IMG/VR virus record: IMGVR_UViG_3300021962_000648
Span: 1 to 23,972 of that record
Source: a virus
Direction: 5' to 3' (one strand)
DNA: 23,972 nucleotides
Shown one piece after another: positions 1-9,036 of the stretch (positions within the stretch are counted from its first letter, which is position 1; each line of letters begins with the position of its first letter). The notes under the pieces are model-generated. The model was not told the DNA's origin, ran no database searches, and worked only from the letters and a program-made list of their open reading frames with translations. Position numbers and translations under genes: made by a program.

Positions 1-1
1 T

Positions 2-205
2 AATAATTATGGTGGAAATAGTAATACACCAATGGGTACAAGTTTTGTTTGTTATTTAGATAGTCCAAACACAACATCTTCTGTTAATTATGATTTTAGA
101 ATTATTGATGACAGTAATGGTGTTCAAACAGTATATTGGAATATGTCATCATCAGGTAAATTTTCTAAAACAAGTTCAATGACATTAATGGAGATAGGTG
201 CATAA
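2..205 (+). CDS. Fibre-like virion protein, C-terminal end only (5' truncated)
   Basis: An open frame runs from the window edge to a TAA at 203-205 and gives 67 residues of a C-terminus. The sequence is rich in Asn, Ser, Thr and Gly, contains SSVNYDFRIIDDSNG and ends SSMTLMEIGA. A short beta-rich end closing on a 'S.TLMEI' type strand is what I recall from fibre or tail-surface proteins of marine T4-like phages, so a fibre tip is the best guess. Its stop overlaps the start of the next gene (TAATG), which indicates translational coupling. The N-terminal part is outside the window, so length and anchor type are unknown. The position just before a tail chaperone-like gene and gp8 fits a tail structural protein. 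Confidence 0.6.
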   Translation, partial: NNYGGNSNTPMGTSFVCYLDSPNTTSSVNYDFRIIDDSNGVQTVYWNMSSSGKFSKTSSMTLMEIGA

Positions 206-540
206 TGATATTAAAAGCAATACTTAAAATAAATCCAAATGCTAGAGTTGCTGTTACTGGCTCAGATATTAATAATTGTGAAATAGAATGGTATGAAGGT
301 ACTACACCAATAACTAAATCAGAAATAGAAACTATGATACCAATTGTAGAATTTGAAATGGCATTAGATGAATTAAGAGCCAAAAGAAATAAACTAATTG
401 CAGAAACAGATTACCTTGCCTTATCTGACCAGACATTATCAGCAGAAATGACTACATATAGACAGGCATTAAGAGATATAACAAACGGAATAACAACGAT
501 AGAACAAGCAAACAATGTAACTTGGCCTACAAAACCATAA
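205..540 (+). CDS. Tail assembly chaperone-like small protein
   Basis: This 111-residue protein has a helical second half containing LRAKRNKLIAETDYLAL, then TYRQALRDIT and a terminal VTWPTKP. The pattern 'R..LLAETDW....D......W..YRQ.LRDI....... WP' is that of the phage tail assembly chaperone-like family (Pfam Phage_tail_APC type). These small proteins are commonly encoded directly after tail fibre genes. The ATG overlaps the stop of the upstream fibre-like gene, so the two are probably translated together and the product may help fold or assemble that fibre. The N-terminal ~40 residues are more beta-like (ILKAILKINPNA). The family match rests on motif recognition by eye; the exact client protein is inferred from position. 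Confidence 0.72.
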   Translation: MILKAILKINPNARVAVTGSDINNCEIEWYEGTTPITKSEIETMIPIVEFEMALDELRAKRNKLIAETDYLALSDQTLSAEMTTYRQALRDITNGITTIEQANNVTWPTKP

Positions 541-550
541 TGGAAACTTG

Positions 551-558
551 TATAAATA
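551..558 (+). promoter_or_regulatory. T4-type late promoter core upstream of gp8
   Basis: Exact TATAAATA in the 35-base gap between the chaperone-like gene and gp8. This octamer is the T4 late promoter element recognised by gp55-programmed RNA polymerase. It ends 17 nt before the gp8 ATG, and the AAGGA ribosome-binding site lies at 564-568, so the leader is predicted to be very short. It would drive gp8, the giant baseplate protein and the two small genes after it. Confidence 0.8.
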
Positions 559-575
559 TGAATAAGGAATAACAA

Positions 576-2045
576 ATGGCAGCAATTATAACAAATAAAT
601 TTAGAATACACAATGCAGAACAATTTGTGGAATCATTTTCTGAAGCTTCGGGTAATACCTATTATCTCGCTATAGGAAGATCACAACCATTCGCAACCTC
701 AACAAGACCAGATTTACGTACTGAAAATGAAGGTACAGATTCAGGTCCATTAACACCTGCCGATTCAATACAAGAACAGTTTTATTCCTATGATGATTTT
801 TTATCAGCAAAAAGAATTACAAATACAGACATTTCTTATGTGATTGCAAGAAGAAATTGGACAACTGGTACTGTATATGATATGTACAGACATGATTATG
901 GTAACAGAATTACTGGCACAACAACTACTAAAACCTCTAACAGCGGTGCTTCTTCATTATGGGATTCGACTTTTTATGTGATGAGTGCTGATTATAATGT
1001 TTACAAATGTTTAGATAATAATAGTGGGGCTGCTTCAACAGTAGAACCATCAGGAACATCTACATCAATTTTATCAACAGCAGACGGTTACCGATGGAAA
1101 TATATGTACTCTCTATCGGCTTCTCAACAAACAAATTTCTTATCAACAGATTTCATGGCTGTTTCTACAAACTCTACGGTTTCATCATCAGCTACAGATG
1201 GTGCAATTAATATTGTTACAATCAAAACTGCAGGTTCAGGTGGAACAGATGGTACTCATACAGGTATAGCAATTAGAGGAGATGGTTCTTCAGGAACTGT
1301 TTCAGTTACAATTTCATCAGGTGCTGTAACAGCGGTAACAGTTACTAATCCAGGTTCAGGTTATACACATGGTTATATAAGAGTTGCAGACATTAATACA
1401 GCAGGTGGTGGTTCTTTATCTGGAACTGAATTAGATTGTATTATTGAACCAAAAGGTGGTCACGGATATAATGCTATACAAGAATTGGGTGGTTATTATG
1501 TAATGACAAATTTAAATTTTGAAGGTTCAGAAACATCTAACTCTGGTGACTTTACAACACAAAATGATTTTAGGAGAGTTGCTTTAATTAGAGATCCACA
1601 ATCAGGAGGATCAGCAGCTACAGCAACAACTTTAAATGCTTTAAAGGCTGTTGTATTTGCTTCTTCACCAACACCTGGTACATTCCAAGTTGACGAAGAA
1701 ATTAATCAGGCAACTACAGGTGCTGTTGGTAAGGTTGTTGAGTGGGATGCAACAAACAGAATTTTATATTACATACAAACAAGATTTAGTGATGAAGGTG
1801 CTGATAGTAATGGAAACAAAACAGCATTTTCAACAGCAGCAGTTATAACTGGTCAATCTTCTAGTGCAACAGGAACACCTGATACTTCAATTTCAGCAAG
1901 TGTTGACAATGTTACATTTTCAGGTGGTTATTCTACTGGTGAATTAGATGAAGATACTGGAGATATTTTATATATCGAAAATAGATCACCAATAACTAGA
2001 GCAGCTGACCAAACTGAAAACGTTAAATTAATAATTGAATTTTAG
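576..2045 (+). CDS. 8: Baseplate wedge subunit gp8
   Basis: This 489-residue protein aligns by eye with T4 gp8 at both ends. The N-terminus ITNKFRIHNAEQF followed by YYLAIGRSQPF matches T4 'IVTSKFR...' and 'FITFGRSEPW'. Next come VIARRNW, YKCLDNN and DGYRWKYMYSL, matching 'VIPRRDW', 'YRCLD' and 'DGYVWEYLFEI'. The C-terminus GDILYIENRSPITRAADQTE matches T4 'GEMIYMENRPPIIMAMDQTE'. gp8 is a wedge protein of the hub-surrounding baseplate and is essential for T4 baseplate assembly. The protein is about 150 residues longer than T4 gp8 (334). The extra sequence sits between roughly residues 200 and 430 and includes a Gly/Ser-rich stretch with a TVTNPGSGYTHGYI motif and a 'TTGAVGKVVEWD' module that also occurs in the next gene. 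It has a good ribosome-binding site and a late promoter. Confidence 0.93.
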   Translation: MAAIITNKFRIHNAEQFVESFSEASGNTYYLAIGRSQPFATSTRPDLRTENEGTDSGPLTPADSIQEQFYSYDDFLSAKRITNTDISYVIARRNWTTGTVYDMYRHDYGNRITGTTTTKTSNSGASSLWDSTFYVMSADYNVYKCLDNNSGAASTVEPSGTSTSILSTADGYRWKYMYSLSASQQTNFLSTDFMAVSTNSTVSSSATDGAINIVTIKTAGSGGTDGTHTGIAIRGDGSSGTVSVTISSGAVTAVTVTNPGSGYTHGYIRVADINTAGGGSLSGTELDCIIEPKGGHGYNAIQELGGYYVMTNLNFEGSETSNSGDFTTQNDFRRVALIRDPQSGGSAATATTLNALKAVVFASSPTPGTFQVDEEINQATTGAVGKVVEWDATNRILYYIQTRFSDEGADSNGNKTAFSTAAVITGQSSSATGTPDTSISASVDNVTFSGGYSTGELDEDTGDILYIENRSPITRAADQTENVKLIIEF

Positions 2046-2055
2046 AGGGAAATAA

Positions 2056-5000
2056 ATGCCAAGTCCAACAGACTTTAACCTCTCGCCTTATTATGATGAT
2101 TTTACTGAAAGTAAAAAGTTTCATAGAATACTTTTCAGACCATCATTTGCTGTACAGGCTAGAGAGTTAACACAATCACAAACTATACTACAAAATCAAA
2201 TTGAAAGAATGGGTGACCATTTTTTCAAACAAGGTGCCATAGTTATTCCAGGTCAAATAGGACTTGATACAAAATATCATGCTGTCAAACTAACATCAAA
2301 ATCTGCTTCAAGTATTTCAGCTTATATTAATACAACTGTAACAGGCGGCACTTCAGGTGTTGTTGCTGAAGTTATTGGTGTTGCAACTACAGACGGTACG
2401 GATCCTGATACTTTATATGTTAAATATAACAAAACAGGAACAGATAATACGGTTGCTGTTTTTTCAGATGGCGAAACCATAACTTCAAATGGAACAGGAA
2501 ATCCGACAGCAGTTGTAAATACAACAGCTACAGGTTCTGCTGTTTCAGTTCAACAAGGTATTTACTACATTAATGGTTTCTTTGTACAAGTTGATTCTCA
2601 AACTTTAGTATTAGACAAATACACAAATACACCATCATACAGAATTGGTTTTACAGTTACAGAATCTTTTGTAACTTCAAATGATGACGCAACATTAAAT
2701 GATAATGCTGCTGGCTCATCAAACGCAAATGCTCCAGGAGCTCACAGATTTAAAATTTTACTAACACTTGCAAAGAAAACATTATCATCTACTGAAGATT
2801 CAAACTTTTTTGAATTAATGAGAGTTGAGAATGGTAAAATTAAATCACACGCAAGATCAACTGATTATAATATTTTAGAAGATACTTTAGCAAGAAGAAC
2901 TTTTGATGAATCAGGAGATTATGTTTTAGTCAATCCTGACTTTGATGTAAGAGAACATTTAATATCAGGCACAAATAGAGGAATTTACACAGCAGCTGAA
3001 GGTGGGTTATCTTCAAAATTAGCAATTGGTATTTCACCTTTTAAAGCATATGTGAAAGGTTATGAATCTGAAGTTTTAACTACTACTTTTATTGATGTGG
3101 ATAAAGCAAGAGATTTTGAAACTGCTAATAATCATAAAACAAGATTTAACGTAAAAAACTACGTTAACGTAACAAACGTTTACGGTACACCAGATATTGC
3201 ATTTGTTTCTGGTGATGTAGAAGCATTTAAAACAGTTAATCTATATGACACACCAACAAGTGTTAGGGGAACTGAACAATCAACCGTTGGTACAAGTGTA
3301 CCTCAAATTGGTCGTGCAAAAAGTAAAGGTTTTGAAAAAGTATCAGGCACAGATACAAACGATATTTTATCAACATCTTCTATATTCAGACATTATCTAT
3401 TTGATATAGAAATGTTTACACATTTAACATTAACAACTTCAGTAACATTTACAACAGGTGAAATCGTTTCTGGATCTACTTCAGGTGCAATTGGTATTGT
3501 TCAAGGTAATACAGCAACAACATCAACAACTGTAGCTTCTTGTAATACAACAGCTGCTCCTAATGGTGCTGGAGTATTTACTCAATCTGCTCACGGATTT
3601 AAAGATGGCCAAATTGTTAATGTATCGGGTGGAACTATGCAAGTTAACTCAACAGCATATACTGAAGGAAATTATGTAATTAGAAATACAACAACAAATA
3701 CTTTTGAATTATATGAAACTGACGGAACAACACCAGTTGTTGTAACATCTTTTTCATCTAGTCCAACTTTTGAAAATACAGTTGTTGTTGTTTCAAATGT
3801 TAGAAGAAGTTTCATAGCAGGTGAAGTAATATCAGGACAAACATCAAATGCTTCAGGTACAATTCAGTCAGATATATTAGGTTACAAAGGTGTAAGAACA
3901 AGAGAAATTTCTGCTGTTAAACAAATTGGTATGGCAGGTTCACCAGCTTATACTGCTGATACAGTTTTAGATTCTACATATGGAGAAAACACAATTTTAA
4001 TTGGTAACATATCAGTTTCAAATTCAGACGCAACTGTTTTAGGTAAAGGAACAAACTTTGTTAACGATATAAAAATAGGAGATCAAATTACATTTACAAA
4101 TGACGCAGGTTCAACTGTAACAGGTAAAGTTAAATATGTAGTTTCACAAAATGAATTGGAATTAGAAAGTTCGGTAGGAGCTTCAGATGTAACTACAGCT
4201 GGTATTTTAACAAGACAAAGAGCTAAACTTACAAATCCAGAAAACAATATTTCTATATTTAAACTACCTCACGTAACAGTTAAAACATTAAAAACAACTG
4301 CAAACGGTGGCGCTACAGATACAAACTTTAATATAAGAATACAAAGAACTGCTACATTATCGTCAAATGGTGACGCTACAATTACTGCTGGAACAAATGA
4401 AACGTTTGCGGGTTTAGCAACAGATGATTATGCTGTTTCAATTATGACAACAGGTGCTGGTACAACAGGTGCTGTAGGTGATGTTTTACAATTAGAAGGA
4501 AATAACCACGAAGGTGATCCGATCTTTGTATTAGGAGGTTCGCCAACAGGTAAAACATTAACACTAGACTTTGGTGAAGATTTAAGAGGACACAAAATTA
4601 AAATTTATGCAACAGTACAAAGAACAGTTGCCGATTCAAAAACAAAAACATTAAATTCAAATGAAACCGTTGATATTACTTCACAAACAATTATTGAAGG
4701 TGGAACTATAGGATTGGGCAAAGCAGATGTTTATAGAATTAACAATGTTTATATGTCAGGTAGCTTTGGTGCAAATGCTACAAGTTCAGATACAGATATT
4801 ACAAGTAGATTTAATTTAGATACAGGTCAAAGAGATAACTTCTACGACATTGGACGATTACAATTAAAACCAGGTGCAATCAGGCCAACAGGTCGATTGC
4901 TTGTTGATTTTGATTATTTCTCACACGGTTCTGGAGATTACTTTGACGTAGATTCATATTCAGGTGTTATTGATTATGAAAACATTCCAAGTTATACTTC

Positions 5001-8000
5001 AGATACAACAGGACAAACTTTTCAATTAAGAGATTGTTTAGATTTTAGACCACGTGTTGATGACGCAACAACTATCAATTCAGGATATTCAGATAGAAGT
5101 TATGATGGTACTGGTGCTTCGACTGTTAACGTTGTACAATTTAATTCAGATGTAACTACTGACTTTGAATATTACTTAAACAGAATAGATAAAATTTTTA
5201 TCACAAGAGATGGTCAATTAAAAGTAGTTAAAGGTGCTTCAGCAGTTAATCCATTAACACCAGGTAATTTAGAAGGACATTTACATTTAGCCACATTAAA
5301 TATACCTTCTTATACTTTAAATACAGATCAAGTTGTTGTTACTAAACAAGATAATAGAAGATTTACAATGAGAGATATTGGTCGTTTAGAAAAACGAATC
5401 CAAAATATTGAATACTATACTCAACTTTCATTATTGGAAGCTGATGCACAATCTTTACAAATACAAGACGCAGATGGCTTTGATAGATTTAAAAATGGTT
5501 TTGTTGTTGACAATTTCACAGGTCATAATGTGGGTGATGTTGGAAATAATGATTACAAATTATCTATTGATAGAGGTAGAGGAGAGGCAAGAACTCCTTT
5601 CAATGAAGATATTATTGAATTGGAAGAAGTAGATGATGACGGTACTGCAATTACTTCAACAGATAGAACAGCAGGAAATTATCAGTTAACAGGTGACCTA
5701 ATAACATTGCCTTATACTGAAACTACTGTAATTGAACAACCATTTGCTACAAAAACCGAAAACTTAAATCCTTTCTTTGTATTTAATTGGATTGGAAATA
5801 TAGATTTAGATCCTCCTTTAGATGAATGGAAAGAAACTGAAAGAGCTCCAGATTTGGTTGTCAATTTAAATGGTACTTTTGATAATATCGCTAGGGAATT
5901 AGGATTGACTAATTCAAATATCTCATCAATACCTTTTGGTACAGAATGGAATGAGTGGCAAGATCAATGGTCAGGTAATCCAAGAACGGATAGAGTTAAC
6001 GATACATTAACTACAAGTGTAGATGTTGTACAAACAAGAAGTGGTATTAGAACAGATTTAGTACCACAAACAGTCACACAAAGTTTAGGAGATAGAGTTG
6101 TTTCAGTAAACTTTGTTCCATTTATTAGAAGTAGAGATATTACTTTTGAAGCCTACGGTTTAAGACCGAACACACAAGTTTATCCTTTCTTTGATAATAT
6201 AGATGTGTCTTCATATGTAACACCAGATGAAGGAGAGATAGGTGGAAATTTAATATCAACTCCAAATGGTTATGTCAAAGGAGTTTTTTCTATACCTGAT
6301 CCTAAAACAGATTCAAATCCAAGATGGAGAACAGGTAATAGAGTATTCAGATTAACAAGTTCAGATACAAACGCTGATTTAACAGCATCACCAACAGCAA
6401 CATCAGCTGAAGCGGATTATTCAGCAAAAGGTTTACAAGAAACTGTAAGAGATGTAATTGCTTCAACAAGAGAAGCTACTGTTGTAAGAACAACTGTTTC
6501 TCAAAATAGAAATACAACTAGAGTTATAAGAACAGTACAAATAGAACAGAATAATGGTAATGGTGGTGATCCACTTGCACAATCATTTATTATTGATGAA
6601 AATGATGGAGTATTTGTAACAAGTATTAATGTTTACTTTGCAACTAAATCAGATACAATTCCTGTAAGAGCAGAAATTAGAAATATGGTAAATGGCTATC
6701 CAGGAACTACAATCTTACCTTTTGCACGTAAGTATTTAAATCCTTCATCCGTAAATACAAGTACAGATGGTTCAGTAGCAACCACATTTACTTTTAATTC
6801 ACCAGTTTATTTACAAGAAGGTACAGAATATTGTATCGTATTATATTCAGATTCACAAGACTATACAGTTTATGTAGCAAGATTAGGTGGCACAGTTATT
6901 GGTTCTGATAGAACAGTATCAAAACAACCTGCAATGGGTGTATTATTTAAATCTGCTAATAATAGAACATGGTCAGCAGAACAAATGGAAGATTTAAAAT
7001 TCACAATGAAGAAAGCAGTATTTGATACCTCTTCATCAGGAACATTAACACTTTCAAATGCTGTATTGCCTACAAAAACTTTAGGATCAAATCCAATTAG
7101 AACATTTAATGGTTCTGGTGTAATTAGAGTATTCCATAAAAATCACGGAATGCATTCCACAACAGATAATGTCACAATTGCTGGACTTTCATCAGGTACT
7201 TACAATGGTATTGCACACTCGGATATAAATGGAACATATACAAGCATTTCAAACATTACTTTAGATAGTTATGACGTTACAACTTCAGGTACAGCGACAG
7301 CAACTGGAGATGTAGGAGGTTCTACAGTTACAGCAACACAAAATAGATTATTTGATGTATTACAATTACAAATTGGAAATTTGGTACATCCAGGCACAAC
7401 GTTATCATCTACATTAAGAACAACATCAGGTAAATCTGTACACGGTTCAGAAACAGCATTCATAAGACAGACTGCAACACAAGCTAAAGGTGTTGTATTG
7501 GGTGATAATATTTACTTTGATAATCCTAGATTGGTTGCTAATGAAGATAATGAAAAGAATGAAATTGGTTCAGCTGCAACTACAAGATATGGTAACCAAG
7601 CTATGTTTGTTAACTTAACTATCAGTTCTTCAAATGCTAACTTATCACCTGTAATAGATTTAAAACGAGTTAATGCTTTTGCAATTTCAAATAGATTAAA
7701 TAATCCTACTGTGTCTTCTACAGATACATTTACTGGAGATGGTTCAACAACTGCATTTACTTTATCAGGTACTCCATCAAGTGTACATTTATTGGCCGTT
7801 AAAAAAGACGGTAAAAAATTACAACCAGTAGATGACTTCACAGTTGCAGGCACAACTTTAACTTTAGATAATGCACCTGCAATTGGTTCTAAAGTTGTTG
7901 TAAAAATTACTAACACAGTAGATTACGAAGATGATACAGCTTGTGGTGCTGTATGTTTTGGTTCATCTGCTGGTTCTTATATAACTAAACCAATTAACTT

Positions 8001-8334
8001 GGCAAATCCTTCTACTGCTTTAGACGTGAGAATAGCTGCAAGTGTTAGATCAACTTCATCTATTGAAATGTATTACAGATTATCAGGCGGAGAAGAAACA
8101 AGAAGAATAGAAGATTTACCATATACACCATTTAATACAGATGGTTCTTCAGATACAACTATTGATCCTTCAAATGGTGATGTTGTATTAGATAATGATT
8201 TTAAAGATTACAAATTTAGTGCAAGTGGATTACCTGAATTTACATCTTTCCAAATTAAGATTGTATTTAAAGGAACTAATTCAGCTCTACCTGCAAGACT
8301 AAAAGATTTAAGAGCAATTGCTTTGGCGGTATAA
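2056..8334 (+). CDS. Giant DUF4815-type virion/baseplate structural protein
   Basis: This single uninterrupted 2092-residue reading frame is the largest in the window. Its N-terminus (FNLSPYYDDFTESKKF, then RPSFAVQARELTQSQTIL and NQIERMGDHFFKQGAIVIPG) matches the DUF4815 family found in marine T4-like phages. Downstream are two short 'F..GE.ISG.TS.A.G' modules (about residues 470-490 and 590-610) and a 'QSAHGFKDGQIVNVSGG' SH3-like module near residue 510. A domain starting DPLAQSFIID lies at about residue 1505 and resembles a ligand-binding beta sandwich. A TGDGSTTAFTLS module lies near residue 1890, and a beta-rich C-terminus ends RLKDLRAIALAV. It follows gp8 by 10 bases with a GAGGG ribosome-binding site. 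T4 carries genes 9 and 10 here, so a baseplate-periphery role is likely but inferred. No enzymatic motif was seen. Confidence 0.85.
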   Translation: MPSPTDFNLSPYYDDFTESKKFHRILFRPSFAVQARELTQSQTILQNQIERMGDHFFKQGAIVIPGQIGLDTKYHAVKLTSKSASSISAYINTTVTGGTSGVVAEVIGVATTDGTDPDTLYVKYNKTGTDNTVAVFSDGETITSNGTGNPTAVVNTTATGSAVSVQQGIYYINGFFVQVDSQTLVLDKYTNTPSYRIGFTVTESFVTSNDDATLNDNAAGSSNANAPGAHRFKILLTLAKKTLSSTEDSNFFELMRVENGKIKSHARSTDYNILEDTLARRTFDESGDYVLVNPDFDVREHLISGTNRGIYTAAEGGLSSKLAIGISPFKAYVKGYESEVLTTTFIDVDKARDFETANNHKTRFNVKNYVNVTNVYGTPDIAFVSGDVEAFKTVNLYDTPTSVRGTEQSTVGTSVPQIGRAKSKGFEKVSGTDTNDILSTSSIFRHYLFDIEMFTHLTLTTSVTFTTGEIVSGSTSGAIGIVQGNTATTSTTVASCNTTAAPNGAGVFTQSAHGFKDGQIVNVSGGTMQVNSTAYTEGNYVIRNTTTNTFELYETDGTTPVVVTSFSSSPTFENTVVVVSNVRRSFIAGEVISGQTSNASGTIQSDILGYKGVRTREISAVKQIGMAGSPAYTADTVLDSTYGENTILIGNISVSNSDATVLGKGTNFVNDIKIGDQITFTNDAGSTVTGKVKYVVSQNELELESSVGASDVTTAGILTRQRAKLTNPENNISIFKLPHVTVKTLKTTANGGATDTNFNIRIQRTATLSSNGDATITAGTNETFAGLATDDYAVSIMTTGAGTTGAVGDVLQLEGNNHEGDPIFVLGGSPTGKTLTLDFGEDLRGHKIKIYATVQRTVADSKTKTLNSNETVDITSQTIIEGGTIGLGKADVYRINNVYMSGSFGANATSSDTDITSRFNLDTGQRDNFYDIGRLQLKPGAIRPTGRLLVDFDYFSHGSGDYFDVDSYSGVIDYENIPSYTSDTTGQTFQLRDCLDFRPRVDDATTINSGYSDRSYDGTGASTVNVVQFNSDVTTDFEYYLNRIDKIFITRDGQLKVVKGASAVNPLTPGNLEGHLHLATLNIPSYTLNTDQVVVTKQDNRRFTMRDIGRLEKRIQNIEYYTQLSLLEADAQSLQIQDADGFDRFKNGFVVDNFTGHNVGDVGNNDYKLSIDRGRGEARTPFNEDIIELEEVDDDGTAITSTDRTAGNYQLTGDLITLPYTETTVIEQPFATKTENLNPFFVFNWIGNIDLDPPLDEWKETERAPDLVVNLNGTFDNIARELGLTNSNISSIPFGTEWNEWQDQWSGNPRTDRVNDTLTTSVDVVQTRSGIRTDLVPQTVTQSLGDRVVSVNFVPFIRSRDITFEAYGLRPNTQVYPFFDNIDVSSYVTPDEGEIGGNLISTPNGYVKGVFSIPDPKTDSNPRWRTGNRVFRLTSSDTNADLTASPTATSAEADYSAKGLQETVRDVIASTREATVVRTTVSQNRNTTRVIRTVQIEQNNGNGGDPLAQSFIIDENDGVFVTSINVYFATKSDTIPVRAEIRNMVNGYPGTTILPFARKYLNPSSVNTSTDGSVATTFTFNSPVYLQEGTEYCIVLYSDSQDYTVYVARLGGTVIGSDRTVSKQPAMGVLFKSANNRTWSAEQMEDLKFTMKKAVFDTSSSGTLTLSNAVLPTKTLGSNPIRTFNGSGVIRVFHKNHGMHSTTDNVTIAGLSSGTYNGIAHSDINGTYTSISNITLDSYDVTTSGTATATGDVGGSTVTATQNRLFDVLQLQIGNLVHPGTTLSSTLRTTSGKSVHGSETAFIRQTATQAKGVVLGDNIYFDNPRLVANEDNEKNEIGSAATTRYGNQAMFVNLTISSSNANLSPVIDLKRVNAFAISNRLNNPTVSSTDTFTGDGSTTAFTLSGTPSSVHLLAVKKDGKKLQPVDDFTVAGTTLTLDNAPAIGSKVVVKITNTVDYEDDTACGAVCFGSSAGSYITKPINLANPSTALDVRIAASVRSTSSIEMYYRLSGGEETRRIEDLPYTPFNTDGSSDTTIDPSNGDVVLDNDFKDYKFSASGLPEFTSFQIKIVFKGTNSALPARLKDLRAIALAV

Positions 8335-8335
8335 T

Positions 8336-8554
8336 ATGAAAGTAAAAGTTGAAGGACATGAAAACTTACTAAGAGATATTAAATCAAATGCAATTATTAA
8401 CACAAATATTTCTGATTTTAAATTATATATGAATAGAAAAAAAATGAGAGAAAAAGATGCTGATGAAATTAGGAATGCATGTAAAGAGATAAATAATTTA
8501 AAGAAAGAATTGTACGAAATTAAAGAATTAATAAAAAATTTAGGTAAAAAATAA
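8336..8554 (+). CDS. Small charged helical protein (72 aa), unknown function
   Basis: I chose the ATG at 8336, one base after the upstream stop, because the product then begins MKVKVEGHENLLRDIKSNAI. This start is familiar from a small conserved protein in T4-like cyanophage genomes. An upstream in-frame ATG at 8318 would add six residues but lies inside the giant gene. The second half is charged and helical (DADEIRNACKEINNLKKELY, ending LIKNLGKK) with heptad-like spacing of Ile/Leu, suggesting a short coiled coil. The stop overlaps the next ATG (TAATG), so it is coupled to the following fibre-type gene. Function is unknown. Its place between baseplate and fibre genes suggests an assembly or linker role. 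Confidence 0.72.
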   Translation: MKVKVEGHENLLRDIKSNAIINTNISDFKLYMNRKKMREKDADEIRNACKEINNLKKELYEIKELIKNLGKK

Positions 8555-8964
8555 TGGCTATAAGATCAGTTGCAACAACAGATACAGTTGAAGGTTTTAG
8601 AACAACTTTCAATAATTTAGGAACAGACGTAGGAGATTTAAATAATCTTAATACTGTTGAACAAGGTAGTATTGTTGGTGCATTAAACGAAGTTTTAACT
8701 GCAACATCTACTTTTACAATAAGAGATGAAACTTCATCTGTTCAAACTATAGGAAACAATGATACGCTAAATATATTAGGAGATACTAATATTACCGCAT
8801 CCGTTTCCGCTACGGATAGATTGACTATTTCTTTAAATTCTAGTATAACTGGACTAACGAATATAACAGCTACTGGAACAATAGAAGGAGCTGCGATTAC
8901 CGAAAATGGTATAAGAGTAGCAACAAAACCTTTTGCAATTGCTCAGGCAATAGCTTTAGGATAA
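8554..8964 (+). CDS. Short fibre-type protein with KPFAIAQAIALG C-terminus
   Basis: This 136-residue protein has an N-terminus (RSVATTDTVEGFRTTFNNLG) typical of marine phage fibre proteins, followed by 'NLNTVEQGSIVGALNEV'. The middle is a beta-rich Ser/Thr/Asn segment (ADRLTISLNSS-like, then TGLTNITATGTIEG). It ends in KPFAIAQAIALG, and exactly the same 12 residues end the 308-aa fibre at 19333-20259 although the codons differ. It looks like a mini-fibre made of an anchor, one repeat-like segment and a shared tip or trimerisation end. The start overlaps the previous stop (TAATG). It is the last gene before a pair of late promoters. The precise virion location is inferred. Confidence 0.75.
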   Translation: MAIRSVATTDTVEGFRTTFNNLGTDVGDLNNLNTVEQGSIVGALNEVLTATSTFTIRDETSSVQTIGNNDTLNILGDTNITASVSATDRLTISLNSSITGLTNITATGTIEGAAITENGIRVATKPFAIAQAIALG

Positions 8965-8966
8965 AA

Positions 8967-8974
8967 TATAAATA
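8967..8974 (+). promoter_or_regulatory. T4-type late promoter core (distal of a tandem pair)
   Basis: Exact TATAAATA starting three bases after the preceding stop codon, on the + strand. It lies 62 nt upstream of the next ATG. With the copy at 9011-9018 it forms a tandem pair 44 bases apart, start to start. Confidence 0.65.
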
Positions 8975-9010
8975 ATTGATAGGAATTTAGATAATAAAAA
9001 CTAAAACTAT

Positions 9011-9018
9011 TATAAATA
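9011..9018 (+). promoter_or_regulatory. T4-type late promoter core (proximal of a tandem pair)
   Basis: Exact TATAAATA ending 18 nt before the ATG at 9037, with an AGAGGA ribosome-binding site at 9025-9030. This spacing closely matches the promoters before gp8 and before the 308-aa fibre gene. Confidence 0.78.
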
Positions 9019-9036
9019 GATTAAAGAGGATAACTA

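Noticed and set aside
5408-5632. 74-codon + strand frame inside the giant baseplate gene
   Set aside because: It is wholly within a confident gene in another frame, has an unnatural Ile/Met/Leu-rich composition, and has no ribosome-binding site.
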